This document shows, in pieces, positions 32,604 to 41,400 of a DNA stretch of 64,000 bases. The notes beneath the pieces were generated by a model. That model worked only from the letters and a program-made list of their open reading frames with translations. It searched no databases and was not told the DNA's origin. A program made the position numbers and the translations under genes. The DNA lies in NCBI GenBank assembly GCA_905221615.1, contig CAJNDT010004602.1, forward strand, positions 550,994 to 614,993, given 5' to 3'. This DNA comes from Symbiodinium sp. CCMP2592. Lineage: Eukaryota; Sar; Dinophyceae; Suessiales; Symbiodiniaceae. Positions within the stretch are counted from its first letter, which is position 1; each line of letters starts with the position of its first letter.

Positions 32604-33236
32604 ATGTCATCCTTTCTCTGCACCGAATCATGTCGCCGCGCTCTTTCCTTCATCATTCCCGAAGTGGTCGTTGTGGACTTCTACTCGGACTACGGTTTGG
32701 ACAGGGAAATGCTGGAAACTGAAATCGCTGCATATAGACCCCCCAGCACTCTCGTTCCCATACTGCGGCTCAGGGACGAGATCCAGGAGCAAGCACGCCT
32801 CTGGGCCTTCCGCCGCTTACATGAAGGCCTAGCTGTCTTCGTGCAACGGTACGTAGACACGGACTACGACCAGCAGGGCGTCCATGTCAGACTGGCGATA
32901 CCGCAACCAGACTTGCTGACGGCCATCTCAATGGCGTCGGTTAGCAGATCCTGGTGCGCAGCAGTGCTCTCCCTGGTTCAGCATAAGCTCTTTGTAAGTC
33001 CACACCGCACGGCCAGGGCAGCTATGTTTCTTGACCTACGTGTCATGGTCCAGTCTTTTGACACGCCCCAGTGGCACCTCGCGTCCGAAGAGCTCACCAT
33101 CCACATTCAGCACAGCAAGCAGGTCGTGGTGCAGAAGTTCCGGAACCCCCTCAACCCAGACGGGCCAACGGCAACCATCAGCAGAGACGAAGAGGTATCC
33201 AGTGTTCTCTATGACCACTACTACAGTCTTTTCTGA
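32604..33236 (+). CDS. Small element protein, family member 3 (faint F-box-like)
   Basis: A 210-codon ORF, uninterrupted. Blocks shared with members 1 and 2 are IIPEVVVVDFYSDYGLD (about 16-33) and LLTAISMASVSRSWCAAVL (about 105-125). Between them is a charged helical stretch. No catalytic motif is seen. Three tandem relatives suggest duplication inside the element. Role unknown. Confidence 0.45.
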   Translation: MSSFLCTESCRRALSFIIPEVVVVDFYSDYGLDREMLETEIAAYRPPSTLVPILRLRDEIQEQARLWAFRRLHEGLAVFVQRYVDTDYDQQGVHVRLAIPQPDLLTAISMASVSRSWCAAVLSLVQHKLFVSPHRTARAAMFLDLRVMVQSFDTPQWHLASEELTIHIQHSKQVVVQKFRNPLNPDGPTATISRDEEVSSVLYDHYYSLF

Positions 33237-33735
33237 GCACTTGTGAGCCACAGGGAGGTCACTGACTCATGCAAGGAATGTGGCACAGCCTCCGATCAGG
33301 TGTGGCACAGCCACCCAGCTAGTCACAGTATGAGATGTGTTGCCCACCTGCCCAGAGAAATTGACCTTGCAGCATGCCAGAACCCAGCTACTGCTGCATC
33401 ATCGTTTGCTCTATCCTGCGATCCGAGGTCTCAGCTACCACATGGCACCAGCAGTCCCTGCTCGCGTGCCCTCTGCTGATGTTTTTTGTCTCCAGTCGTC
33501 CTGCGTTGCCTGAGCTTCGTGCTTGGTCATACGACTCTGAAATGCTGTGCATGCATACCGCAGCTGTCAGTTCGAACTGTCGATACAGTAAGCAGCAGCA
33601 GAAGTACCGCAGCTTGCACTAAAGACATGCCTTGCAGAAGCTAAAACTTTGGAACAAACTGCGACTCCGCGAAGAGCACAGCTCACCTCCTGGCCGCGCG
33701 TCACAGACTCTGGCCCATCAGCCAAAGCTGAGACC
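33237..33735 (+). other. Spacer with CACAG motif copies 9 and 10
   Basis: Gap between family member 3 and the glycosyltransferase-like gene. It carries GTGGCACAGCCTC (33280-33292), GTGGCACAGCCAC (33302) and GTCACAGTA (33322), then AGCACAGCTCACC (33675) and GTCACAGACTC (33700-33710). An 82-codon ORF at 33374-33622 has no recognised feature. Confidence 0.6.
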
Positions 33736-35060
33736 ATGGACAACCCTCCCAGTTTGGGACCCTTTCTGGTGCTCAGTGACAGCACTTTGCAGCACATGCT
33801 GCGGGGACACACGTACGGAGTGTTCCCACTGCTGACGGGACAGGTCTTAAGTTGTCCCGGCGCCGCCCTCAACATCTCTGCCGGCAGCGTCCCCTCCATC
33901 ATGGAGCTCCTCCACTGGCAATTTGGCCTCTTCGGGCCGCACAAATTCAATGCGGCAGTTCAGAGTCAGCCAGGTGGCCTCCATTTTGGAGAGCCACCTT
34001 GACGGACAAATCAACGTTCGCTTCATTCCGCTGTCAAGAAGCCTGCGCCCGGAGAAGCAAATCAATTACGACTACCTGATAGACGGCAGGGTCCAATATG
34101 GATTTGCGGACAAGAACCTGCCCAATCAGGAAATCATGGATTTAGCACAGATGCCTGGTGTAGGAGGGGTAGAATGGCTCTACAACTCCAAGAATCTCCA
34201 CTTCCGCCCCGACGTCGCGGACATCGTCATCCCGGCACTTGTCACAAGAGCCATTGAGGAAATGCGCAACACCCCAGGACTGCCTGTCCTCGTGGTTGCT
34301 GGCTGGAATGCTCGCCAGCAGGACATGCATGTCGAAATGCTTGCTGCCCAGGCTCTGTCACAATGCCGAACTGTCCGAGATCTTTCGGAGGTAGCCATGC
34401 AGTACGGACATGGCCCCTGGGGGATGCGCTTCACGCATCTCCCAGAATGGGAGGCCGCCCCCGTCCCGGCCCTCCTCTTCCAGACCTACGTCCACGACGA
34501 CAAGCCGGAGCCAGCCCAAGTTGCGGCCAAAATGTTTGCCGGCTTCACCCGAAAATTCTGTGATGATGGTGTCCTTCGGGCTACCCTGCGGCAACTCGCC
34601 GGCAAGTACGGCTCCAATCTGCTGGATCGCCTCAGTCAGCCAGCTCATAGAGCAGACGTGTTCCGCTACGTCTACCACTACCAGCACGGCGGCCTCTATG
34701 TCGATATCAAATGTGGCTTCGTGGTACCCTGGGAACAAGTACTCAAGCTTCTAGCAGCAGATTGGAGCACAGCTCACTCAACGAAGGCAGGTGAAGTGGG
34801 TCACAGACCCTCCCCACCTGGCCAACTCCCAAATGAGTTCATGGTCATGGCCATTGGGGTCAAAGGAGATCACATCTTTCAAGGCATCATCTATGGCAAG
34901 CCCAGACACCCTTTGATGAGGGAAGCCATACAGCACGCCTTCAGCCGTCAGGTTATGACAGCGAAGGCGAACTTGGAATACATGACCTTCTGCAAATTTC
35001 TCTGGCAGATCTTGGGTCGAGACCTTGGACACTCCCCTCAAGCGGGATGGAATGTTTCCA
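33736..35060 (+). pseudogene. Glycosyltransferase-like (GT32/sugar-binding DXD type) protein, frameshifted
   Basis: Coding probably starts at ATG 33736 (MDNPPSLGPF). It changes frame near 33960 and continues in the frame of the ORF from 33923 to about 35035. The diagnostic segment RADVFRYVYHYQHGGLYVDI (34648-34710) matches the core of the glycosyltransferase sugar-binding DXD family: S/aDvlRy...GGlYvD. The usual DxD is here DIK, a variant I recall from some family members but cannot check. A CACAG motif copy (34765-34810) forms an apparent insertion in the protein. Near 35035 the frame changes again and coding runs into the next ORF. A sugar-transfer role is inferred from the family only. Confidence 0.5.
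34765..34810 (+). repeat. CACAG motif copy 11 (inside an ORF)
   Basis: GAGCACAGCTCAC at 34765-34777 and GGTCACAGACCC at 34799-34810. In frame inside the glycosyltransferase-like protein, just before a conserved-looking block EFMVMAIGVKGDH. It looks like an insertion. Confidence 0.7.
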
Positions 35061-36908
35061 CCCATCTACCTGTTCTTGGAGCGCTGGGACAAGCGAGTGA
35101 AGAACAAAAAGTACGACAATGATGGCCACTACTTCGTGACTACCAACAACACGACAGTCGCCTACACCAGGTGCTGGAAGTGGCTGATGGGATTTCAGGG
35201 AGACCCCACCACCAAAGAACGAACCGATCGCATGCTGCAGAGCCAGCTCCCCGACATCTCCCTGGAAATCCAGTCTGATAGACCCGAAGAGCACAGCTCA
35301 CCACAGCCACTTAGGTCACAGACCACGGCAACCGCCACATCGGCTCCTCCTCCTCCCACTCAGGAGGATATTGAAACCTATGTGGCCGATAGCATCCAGC
35401 ACAACTCCTTTGCAGAGATCATGGCCACGATCCGTGAGACCCACCACTATAACCAACATCTTACAGAGCAGGACGTGCTGGAGCTCATCCCTCGCGGATT
35501 AGGGCAAGTGGAAGTTTCAGGAGACATGTGGTTATGCTGTTTGCACTGCCGGAAGCACAACAGGCAGGTGCAATTCAGTACTAGTCACGGCCTCAAAAAC
35601 CACTTTGTCACGCAGAAGCATAACCCGTCACCCAGCGCCATGTCGGCACCCCAGACACCTCTTCCTCCCCCTCCCCCAAAGCTCCCACAGGAGATTCCTC
35701 TCCCCCCCAGCAGTACCAGGACCAAAGGTACAGACAAAGCAACCGGCTTTGAGCTGCCGCCCTCTCCCCCGTGCCCTTTCACTTCCTCAGCAGCTGAAAA
35801 GGCGGCTTTCAAAGCAAGCCAAGCGGAAACACCGAAGGCGGCCCCAGCGCTTCCGGCTAAGGCCCCACCGTCCATGGTGCCCACCCAGTGCCCTCAGCCT
35901 CCAATTTCCTCTTCGGCAGCTCCAGCTCCCCCTCCGGCGATCCCTGTTTCCCCGATCCCTCCACACCCTCCCAAGTCCGCTTCTTCCCCAGCCCCTGCCA
36001 CCCAGGCCGCTCCGCGTTCCCACACGCCCCCTCCTCCTTCTTCCCGCCCCCCGTCAGCATATGAGCCTCCGGAATCCAATGCGGAACTCGTCGGCTATGT
36101 CCCACAGCCGGCTCCACAACAGACAGTACGTTACACGCGGCAGGAGCTGGCTCAGCTGCTGAGCTCCCAGTCCCACCAGGACTGGATTCGGGCCTTGGCT
36201 TCCATCAACATCCTGGTGGCTCCGGTCATTCTTGGCGGCCTCACCAACCATGAGCAACAGACCCTTTGGTCTACCAGGATGGAAGCACTCCGCGAAGTTC
36301 CCCCGCTGTTCTCTGCCATCAAGTCGGTAAGGACGCAAACAGGCCTCACATGGGACACCGCCATGTCGGTGAGGCGGGTCCTCACCAGCGATGGGAAGGT
36401 CACTATAGCCACAGGCGCGGGAGACGCCTATCGCGAGCTGGATGCCCCCACAAAGGTGCATGGCCTTATCCATGCCTGCTTCAACAAGATGTGGGACGAA
36501 AAGGCCTTTCAGCAGCACTTCCCCTCGTGGGTCGAGTTCAACATGATCGCCACCACCATCGTGGCAGTCTACAATGAGACGGCCAAATCAGCCGGACTCC
36601 CAGCTCGTGTCTTTAGGGTCAAACCCGACAAAAATGCCTACTCCATCATGAAGATGCGGATCCAGCACGACAAGGGGCACGAGGAGGACAAGCGCATGGC
36701 CAAACTGGCTGCTGCTGCCCCCAACAAGCGCCCACAGATGCAGGAGGCTGATACAGAAGGCAAGCGACAGCGCGATGGCCCCTCCTCATCTTCCTCGACC
36801 CAGTGGGCCAGACAGGCACGCTCATCTCAAGAAGACGACTGGGACTGGTGGCAGCAGTGGTCCTGGCACAGTTACTCTCAGCAGTGGCCAAAAGGTCATG
36901 ACCAGTGA
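35025..36908 (+). CDS. Zinc-finger and proline-rich protein (C-terminal continuation)
   Basis: A 627-codon frame. Its first part (about 1-65, DGMFPPIYLFLERWDKRVK) probably belongs to the glycosyltransferase-like protein upstream, joined through a frameshift near 35035. Next come a C2H2-like finger (CLHCRKH...GLKNHFVTQKH, about 168-195), a long Pro/Ser/Ala-rich linker (about 200-360), and a helical domain (about 365-560) with no recognised motif. The tail is acidic and Trp-rich (DWDWWQQWSWHSY). The finger and the basic segment KRPQMQ...GKRQR suggest nucleic-acid or RNP binding. Stop at 36906-36908. Confidence 0.5.
   Translation: MDTPLKRDGMFPPIYLFLERWDKRVKNKKYDNDGHYFVTTNNTTVAYTRCWKWLMGFQGDPTTKERTDRMLQSQLPDISLEIQSDRPEEHSSPQPLRSQTTATATSAPPPPTQEDIETYVADSIQHNSFAEIMATIRETHHYNQHLTEQDVLELIPRGLGQVEVSGDMWLCCLHCRKHNRQVQFSTSHGLKNHFVTQKHNPSPSAMSAPQTPLPPPPPKLPQEIPLPPSSTRTKGTDKATGFELPPSPPCPFTSSAAEKAAFKASQAETPKAAPALPAKAPPSMVPTQCPQPPISSSAAPAPPPAIPVSPIPPHPPKSASSPAPATQAAPRSHTPPPPSSRPPSAYEPPESNAELVGYVPQPAPQQTVRYTRQELAQLLSSQSHQDWIRALASINILVAPVILGGLTNHEQQTLWSTRMEALREVPPLFSAIKSVRTQTGLTWDTAMSVRRVLTSDGKVTIATGAGDAYRELDAPTKVHGLIHACFNKMWDEKAFQQHFPSWVEFNMIATTIVAVYNETAKSAGLPARVFRVKPDKNAYSIMKMRIQHDKGHEEDKRMAKLAAAAPNKRPQMQEADTEGKRQRDGPSSSSSTQWARQARSSQEDDWDWWQQWSWHSYSQQWPKGHDQ
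35287..35323 (+). repeat. CACAG motif copy 12 (inside an ORF)
   Basis: GAAGAGCACAGCTCACC then GGTCACAGACC. The two CACAG cores are 25 bp apart, the same spacing as in the copy at 33675-33710. In a linker before the zinc finger. Confidence 0.7.
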
Positions 36909-36915
36909 GGGCAGG

Positions 36916-36955
36916 AATATGTCACAGACTCTTTGATCCCTTATGTCACAGACTC
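36916..36955 (+). repeat. CACAG motif copy 13 (3' untranslated)
   Basis: GTCACAGACTC twice with cores 24 bp apart, starting a few bases after the last stop codon of the unit. Confidence 0.75.
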
Positions 36956-37112
36956 AGGGAATTCGGCACTCTTCCGACGCTTAGCAAATCTCTTCGGAAG
37001 CCTGTGAACCGCGTGCTAACCTCGCTTAAAACAGCACTTCGCTCTTCAGCGAGTTGCCCACGTCCAAGCTGCCCAAAGCCTCACTCTACCGGAGTTGTTT
37101 TCAGGTACATGC

Positions 37113-37130
37113 GGTCATGAGCACATGACC
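37113..37130 (+). other. 3' UTR stem-loop
   Basis: GGTCATG and CATGACC form a perfect 7-bp stem with a four-base loop (AGCA), about 290 bp before the terminal (AGT)n tract. In some LINEs the RT recognises a 3' UTR stem-loop; a similar role here is inference. Confidence 0.45.
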
Positions 37131-37420
37131 CTTACGGCCTTCTGTCTTCAACATGAGTAATCCGTGTGGGACGCCACGAGACGGATACTCCAGGTGTCGG
37201 CTTCGCCCGAGGTACGGCCTAATTGTTGAGACAGGTGCACAGATGGACGCGTCTGTTCACACCAAGGTGTCGGAGGAGGAAGCTTTTGTAGCAGTAGTCT
37301 GTCAAGTTCGAGCTGATTAGAGAGATCTGAGCGATGCATGCTAGAAGCAGTTTCACGAGTGCACGAGACCAAAGGCGCCCGCAAAGCGCAGAGCACGCTC
37401 GCGCAGCGTTCAATTGAAAA

Positions 37421-37735
<315 letters not shown>

Positions 37736-38428
37736 GTGGGGGATTGATCTCGACTTGGTTGCTGCTCTCCCCACCAGAGCTGTAATGAATGTAGGTGTGG
37801 CTGGCCAGCACTCTCCACAGACTGGACCCTGTCTCTCCCTCTTACTTCCACACGTGCGATCCTATGCAGGCAGAACCGGCGGCCGTTCCTTTTGCACTCA
37901 CTGCCGGCGGCGGTTCGTCTGTGCAACGGGATAGCTCTGATTGCTCAGGATAGAAGACACATATAGCACTTAGCTATGGGCATTGACTTGAGCCAAACGT
38001 TGCGTTGGCGGTCACATAGAAAGGTAAAGATGAGGGATGCGTAGCATGCCCCCTAGAGTCGAGGGACGCGTAGCGTGCCCCCTTCTCTTGCACTTTACAC
38101 GGTCTTGCTCACAGCTCTTATAGTGACACCTTAGAACTTGACAAGGCATCGCAGTCCGTTCGCACCCCCCATGAGTTGCGTCTCCGACGCTGCTCACCCG
38201 GAAGATGGCACGATAGGACAACAGAAAATGTTCCGCCGCAACGTTGACATTGAAAATCAGAGCTTTGCATCCCAATTAGAAACGTTGTGACACTCATCTA
38301 CGTCAGTAACGATCCCCTGAAATGGCAAACGAATCAGGCGTCACCGAAGAAAGAAGCATTCGCGATGGCATTCCATGGGCGAAGCTCAGAGGTCACGAAC
38401 TGATAGGCGAGGAAGACCAAGCGTTGAT
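37736..38428. other. Spacer between two retroelement regions
   Basis: No gene seen. It contains the short tandem repeat listed next. No LTR is recognisable at the 3' side of the minus-strand ORF that ends at 38429. Confidence 0.45.
38032..38083. repeat. 29-bp tandem repeat (two units)
   Basis: GAGGGATGCGTAGCATGCC at 38032 and GAGGGACGCGTAGCGTGCC at 38061, both followed by CCCCT, with two transitions between copies. Confidence 0.75.
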
Positions 38429-41400
38429 TCATCTCCATCTTCGCGTGGTCGCAGGATCGCGGTCCCAGGGCCGGAGGTTTTCCTCTGGATACTGTTCCCG
38501 ATGCTTTCCCTTGTCCTTGCCTTTGTTTCGGCCTTTGCCGGCGGTGTAGTCGTAGTAGGAGTTGGAGTTCCAGCCTCCATGTTGCTCACCTCCGGTTCTC
38601 CCACGCCCTTTTGAAGGTCCCTTGGATGAAGAAGCGCTTTCACGTTCCTCCGTAGTGACAGGCGTGTCCAGGATGGATGTACCACCTGGAGGAAGATAGT
38701 CAGCGGCCGAAATGTGGTGTAGGGCTTCAGTACGCTTGGTCGTCGGGTTTTGCTGTCTCTCAGCCTTGGATCTGTTCAATCTGTCCATGAAATGCGCAGG
38801 CATTTGCACACTGTGGTCCACCAGCAAGCCGATGGTCTGGACTGACTGATCAGAATGAGTCAGCAGAATACCGACGGGGTCGATGTACAAGAAGTCCACT
38901 GGTCCAGTTGGCGTTGGTCGTAGCACTGAGAATTGTTGGTGTCCCGTCACCATTGGAATCACCTCGCACAGGACGTTCAGGCAACAAAAGTGCATAGCCT
39001 TCACATCTTCATCCCTTTCGCTCTTCAAGTAAGTAGTAGGGTTGAAGTTGTCCCTGCCAATTCCCATCATGTTGGCTCCCCGTGTAAGTAAAGAAAGCAT
39101 CTGGTTCGTCCGGAAGCGCTTCAAGGTGTAAGTCCCGTTGGGATCATACTGCTTGAGGTTCTCAGGTTCCTTGGCAAAGCGAATGATCTCCTCATCAGTC
39201 ACATCCTTGCTCACACCCGTTTCCCTATCCACTGCCGCCAAAGATCCCCACTTTCCAAGCACATCATAGCGTTGGCCAAGTGCGAAACTTTCCCTCATCT
39301 GAAACAACGGCATAGTCGCCCACTTTGCGAATCCTGACCAAGCCTTGTAGATGGATCTGCATACCACGTATGCCATGTACGAAAGAGCGGTCATGTTCGC
39401 GTCAATGCAATGGGCATTTCGCTTTCCAGAATAGTAGGATGGCTGCATGGCGGTACGTGCAAGTTGTAGCTCAGGATCGATGTTCAAAGACTGGCCGGTA
39501 ACGAAGACGGGACGACGTTCCTGTGCAATTGCTTCTGGTACTGCGTCATCAAAGTCCTCTCCAGGCTCTATGTCCATTTCTTCATCAGGTTCCTGTTCTG
39601 GATCGTCCTCCGCGACGACAGATGGTTCTGGGATTTCTTCAGGTTCCGCAACGGTCTCTACCTCCATGGCTTCCTGCTCCTCTTCGGGCGCCTCAGGCAC
39701 TGCGGCTGCTGCGGCTTCCATTGTCTGAGCAATGAAGTCACTGGGGATCTCCGTAGGAGTCTCCCGTTGTGGAGAACCTTGGTAATATCCGCTCGAAATG
39801 AACTGTGACCAGCAAGACGTGCATCGGGAGAAACATGCTGGAACGATGTTGTAGCATGCCGGGCATACCCTCATTCTCCGTCCATCCTCGTCTCTGCGTA
39901 GGTCTTCGGGTCGCCAATTCTTGATGACAAACTTGATTCCTTTGTCCATGTAGTGATGCCGAACCGTGTTCTCCCTGTGGGACTCCAGGACAGTCGTGAG
40001 GTCTCGAATGATCTGCTCCTTGCTTGTGTCGTGGGGTCCAGGAGGCATCTCGCAAAGCAATTCCATGATCTTGCTTGGCGTTCGGTATCTCTCGAACTCA
40101 GGAAGCAACGGTGATGCATTGTAGTCCAACACCAGCTCTTTCTCCAACCGTTCATCGTAGATCTTTTCCACCAGAGCGAAAGAGTGTGTATCTCGAGGAT
40201 CAGGGACGCAAAACCATACCTCCTTGACGAAATGGAAAGGTATCGTTCGGCCAACGATCATGATGCCGCTGTCCGTGATACGTCCATCCTCTCGTGCAAG
40301 GTCCTGCGACGGGACATGAAGGACCGCCAATGGCATGTGCTTGGCGTCTCGTCCATGTACTCGCATCTTGGTCGTTGCGTTCCGGTGATCGAACGGCGCA
40401 AACACCCCCCAATAGCTGTGGAGTCTGCCACCTTGGTTGCCTCGGAATTGGCGCCTATGGTCGAAGTCCCCGTCGGGGTCCTCCGAACCAGGCATGATGC
40501 CTTGCGTGACAATGGAATCCAAGTTGCGGCATGCCGTAGCGTGGAACGCACCTCCAAGACGTTGCAAGAGGGTCATAGATGGAGATATTGCGAACCTGTT
40601 CTTGTCCAACTGAAGCAAGTTGTTCTGGGGATCTGAGTGCGCAGAGTGACCACTCGTAGCCCGAACTGCCCATGGCTTCACCCAGCCGTTGCATATGTTC
40701 AGGTACCTCTGGCCATGCCGGCAATGATCGTTGTTCTGGATCTCCGTGATCTGGTCCTGAACCGATACCAACCTGTTCGAACCTGCTGATCCAAGAACTT
40801 CTGTGCCGGGGTCTTTCACTCTCACACCCAGGAACTGCAACCGAATCTTGGCCTTGTTGCGTTTCGTGGCTGCAATCATGTTCCCTTGGAACAATAGCTG
40901 AAGTCTTTCATTGTACACTCTCTTCTTCTGTTGGTCATCGGTCCTTGAGACCGCTTCGGTGATGCGTCTGCTTTCATGGGTCCATAGTGGCTCATGCCTC
41001 ACCAAGTCTTCGATCATCACCCACCCTCCTTCATCACATTTGATGACACTGTTGAATGCCACCTGGCACCTGTTGTCAAGCCATTCCGAGCCTGGGCGCC
41101 TGGCGATTCTGTGGCGCAAGTCAGATTGGATGCATGATAGCGCCCAATCCGCGTTCAGTCTGCGCTGACGGGTGATGTTGCGAAGGGCAACTTCATTCAC
41201 GAGGTCCCACCGATTGTTGATGAAGCTTGCACCCTTGGTTGGGATCAGGTCGAGAATCCCGCACCGGATTGGCCTTCCGCCGCCGATGGATTCATAGCCT
41301 GCATTGGTGTAGCTATGAGTGTTTTCATCGTAAGCAAAGCTAGGACGGTCTCCTCGTTGAGGTAGGCGTCGGTCGCGATGGTCCGAAAGCTGCTCAATGA

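Larger units (their letters stand above)
21607..37420 (+). mobile_element. Candidate composite mega-LINE with accessory ORFs
   Basis: Seen: a plus-strand stretch that begins with a LINE polyprotein (endonuclease plus reverse transcriptase) and continues with about eight further plus-strand ORFs. (AGT)n lies on both sides in the same strand orientation. Most ORF gaps carry the same short CACAG-core motif. Known: some non-LTR retroelements insert into microsatellites by target-primed reverse transcription, which leaves the target repeat on both sides. Inferred: the whole interval is one unit of about 15.8 kb, far longer than ordinary LINEs (4-8 kb). Alternatives are a normal LINE ending soon after 26757 next to other sequence, or several nested elements. 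Frameshifts show this copy is not active. Confidence 0.5.

Noticed and set aside
33374..33622. An 82-codon ORF as a fourth member of the small F-box-like family
   Set aside because: It lacks both blocks shared by the three members.
35587..36117. Gly/Trp/Arg-rich minus-strand ORFs
   Set aside because: They are the antisense of the Pro-rich linker of the plus-strand ORF at 35025-36908.
37736..38428. LTR next to the KptA-like ORF
   Set aside because: No long direct repeat of this sequence was noticed at the other side of the minus-strand elements; only a 29-bp tandem repeat is present.
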